Below are positions 63,934 through 64,000 of a DNA stretch of 64,000 nt, piece after piece. The stretch comes from Pseudomonas poae. GTDB lineage: Bacteria > Pseudomonadota > Gammaproteobacteria > Pseudomonadales > Pseudomonadaceae. The stretch lies in contig CP034537.1 of assembly GCA_004000515.1 (NCBI GenBank), positions 5,656,001 to 5,720,000 of the forward strand, in the 5' to 3' direction. The stretch's first letter is position 1, and each line of letters begins with the position of its first letter. The position numbers and the translations under genes are program-made. The notes below the pieces were generated by a model, which had not been told where the DNA came from, made no database searches, and saw only the letters and a list, made by a program, of their open reading frames with translations.

Positions 63934-64000
63934 AACCACCCCCTAAACCACCCCTTCCACAATTATGATCTGCGCCTGCGCCACACCCTCTCGATGCGCT

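Larger units (their letters stand above)
63345..64000. other. Gene-free right end made of repeats
   Basis: Contains two REP doublets and copy 2 of the 275-bp structured repeat. The last 67 bases (63934-64000) show no recognisable feature. Confidence 0.75.

Noticed and set aside
1..64000. tRNA, rRNA, integrase or insertion-sequence genes
   Set aside because: I looked for cloverleaf-like sequence, rRNA cores and transposase motifs and saw none.

Overview
The window looks like chromosomal DNA of a Pseudomonas of the fluorescens group. It is GC-rich and carries many REP-type intergenic palindromes (TGTGGGAGC..GGCTTGCC and GTAGTGAGCGGGCTTG families), with typical pseudomonad operons of catabolism, efflux and stress. 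I see no rRNA, tRNA, CRISPR array, prophage or insertion sequence. About 30 of some 55 genes are broken by one-base indels, mostly in short homopolymers, while both halves stay conserved. I read this as sequencing error and give each such gene as one feature spanning the break.

Layout. 1-1401: peptide-binding protein (partial). 1650-2156: GNAT acetyltransferase. 2472-3343: uppP/bacA. 3474-8002 (minus): a mocDEF-like three-component oxygenase operon (desaturase-like oxygenase, Rieske ferredoxin, ferredoxin reductase, TIM-barrel isomerase) plus a DyP peroxidase, with a divergent LacI regulator (8164-9206). 9203-13387: RNA repair operon rtcB - small ORF - rtcA under a sigma-54 promoter, with the activator gene rtcR divergent. 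13558-20865: RND efflux operon (pump, adaptor, outer-membrane factor) ending in a YghU-type glutathione transferase, with a divergent MarR regulator. 20862-26101: agmatine/putrescine cluster (Tat-exported agmatine deiminase, AguA, AguB, PotF-like binding protein, LysR). 26098-27257: mug and a GST.

27854-41065: a complete non-phosphorylative L-arabinose region (SDR dehydrogenase, periplasmic GalM, AraFGH ABC importer, lactonase, 2-oxoglutarate semialdehyde dehydrogenase, FAH-fold AraD1, MFS permease, IlvD/Edd dehydratase, GntR regulator). Its two divergent promoters share a TAGT-N3-ACTA palindrome. 41284-45041: MFS, LysR and aspartase-like ammonia-lyase. 45089-47214: TonB siderophore receptor. 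47418-48895: old-yellow-enzyme reductase with a divergent ArsR regulator. 48985-49875: bestrophin-like channel. 50032-51974: chemoreceptor with an amino-acid-type dCache domain.

52122-58239: L-threonate/D-erythronate catabolism (DeoR regulator; ltnD, otnK, otnC, GntP permease, otnI on minus). 58468-63344: DUF1185 protein, alpha/beta hydrolase, aldehyde dehydrogenase, flavin reductase, GntR regulator and NUDIX hydrolase, an uncharacterised catabolic operon that lacks an obvious flavin monooxygenase. The right end is gene-free and holds REP pairs plus a copy of a 275-bp structured repeat. The other copy is at 27427. The two copies show compensatory changes in several stems, the most unusual non-coding signal here.
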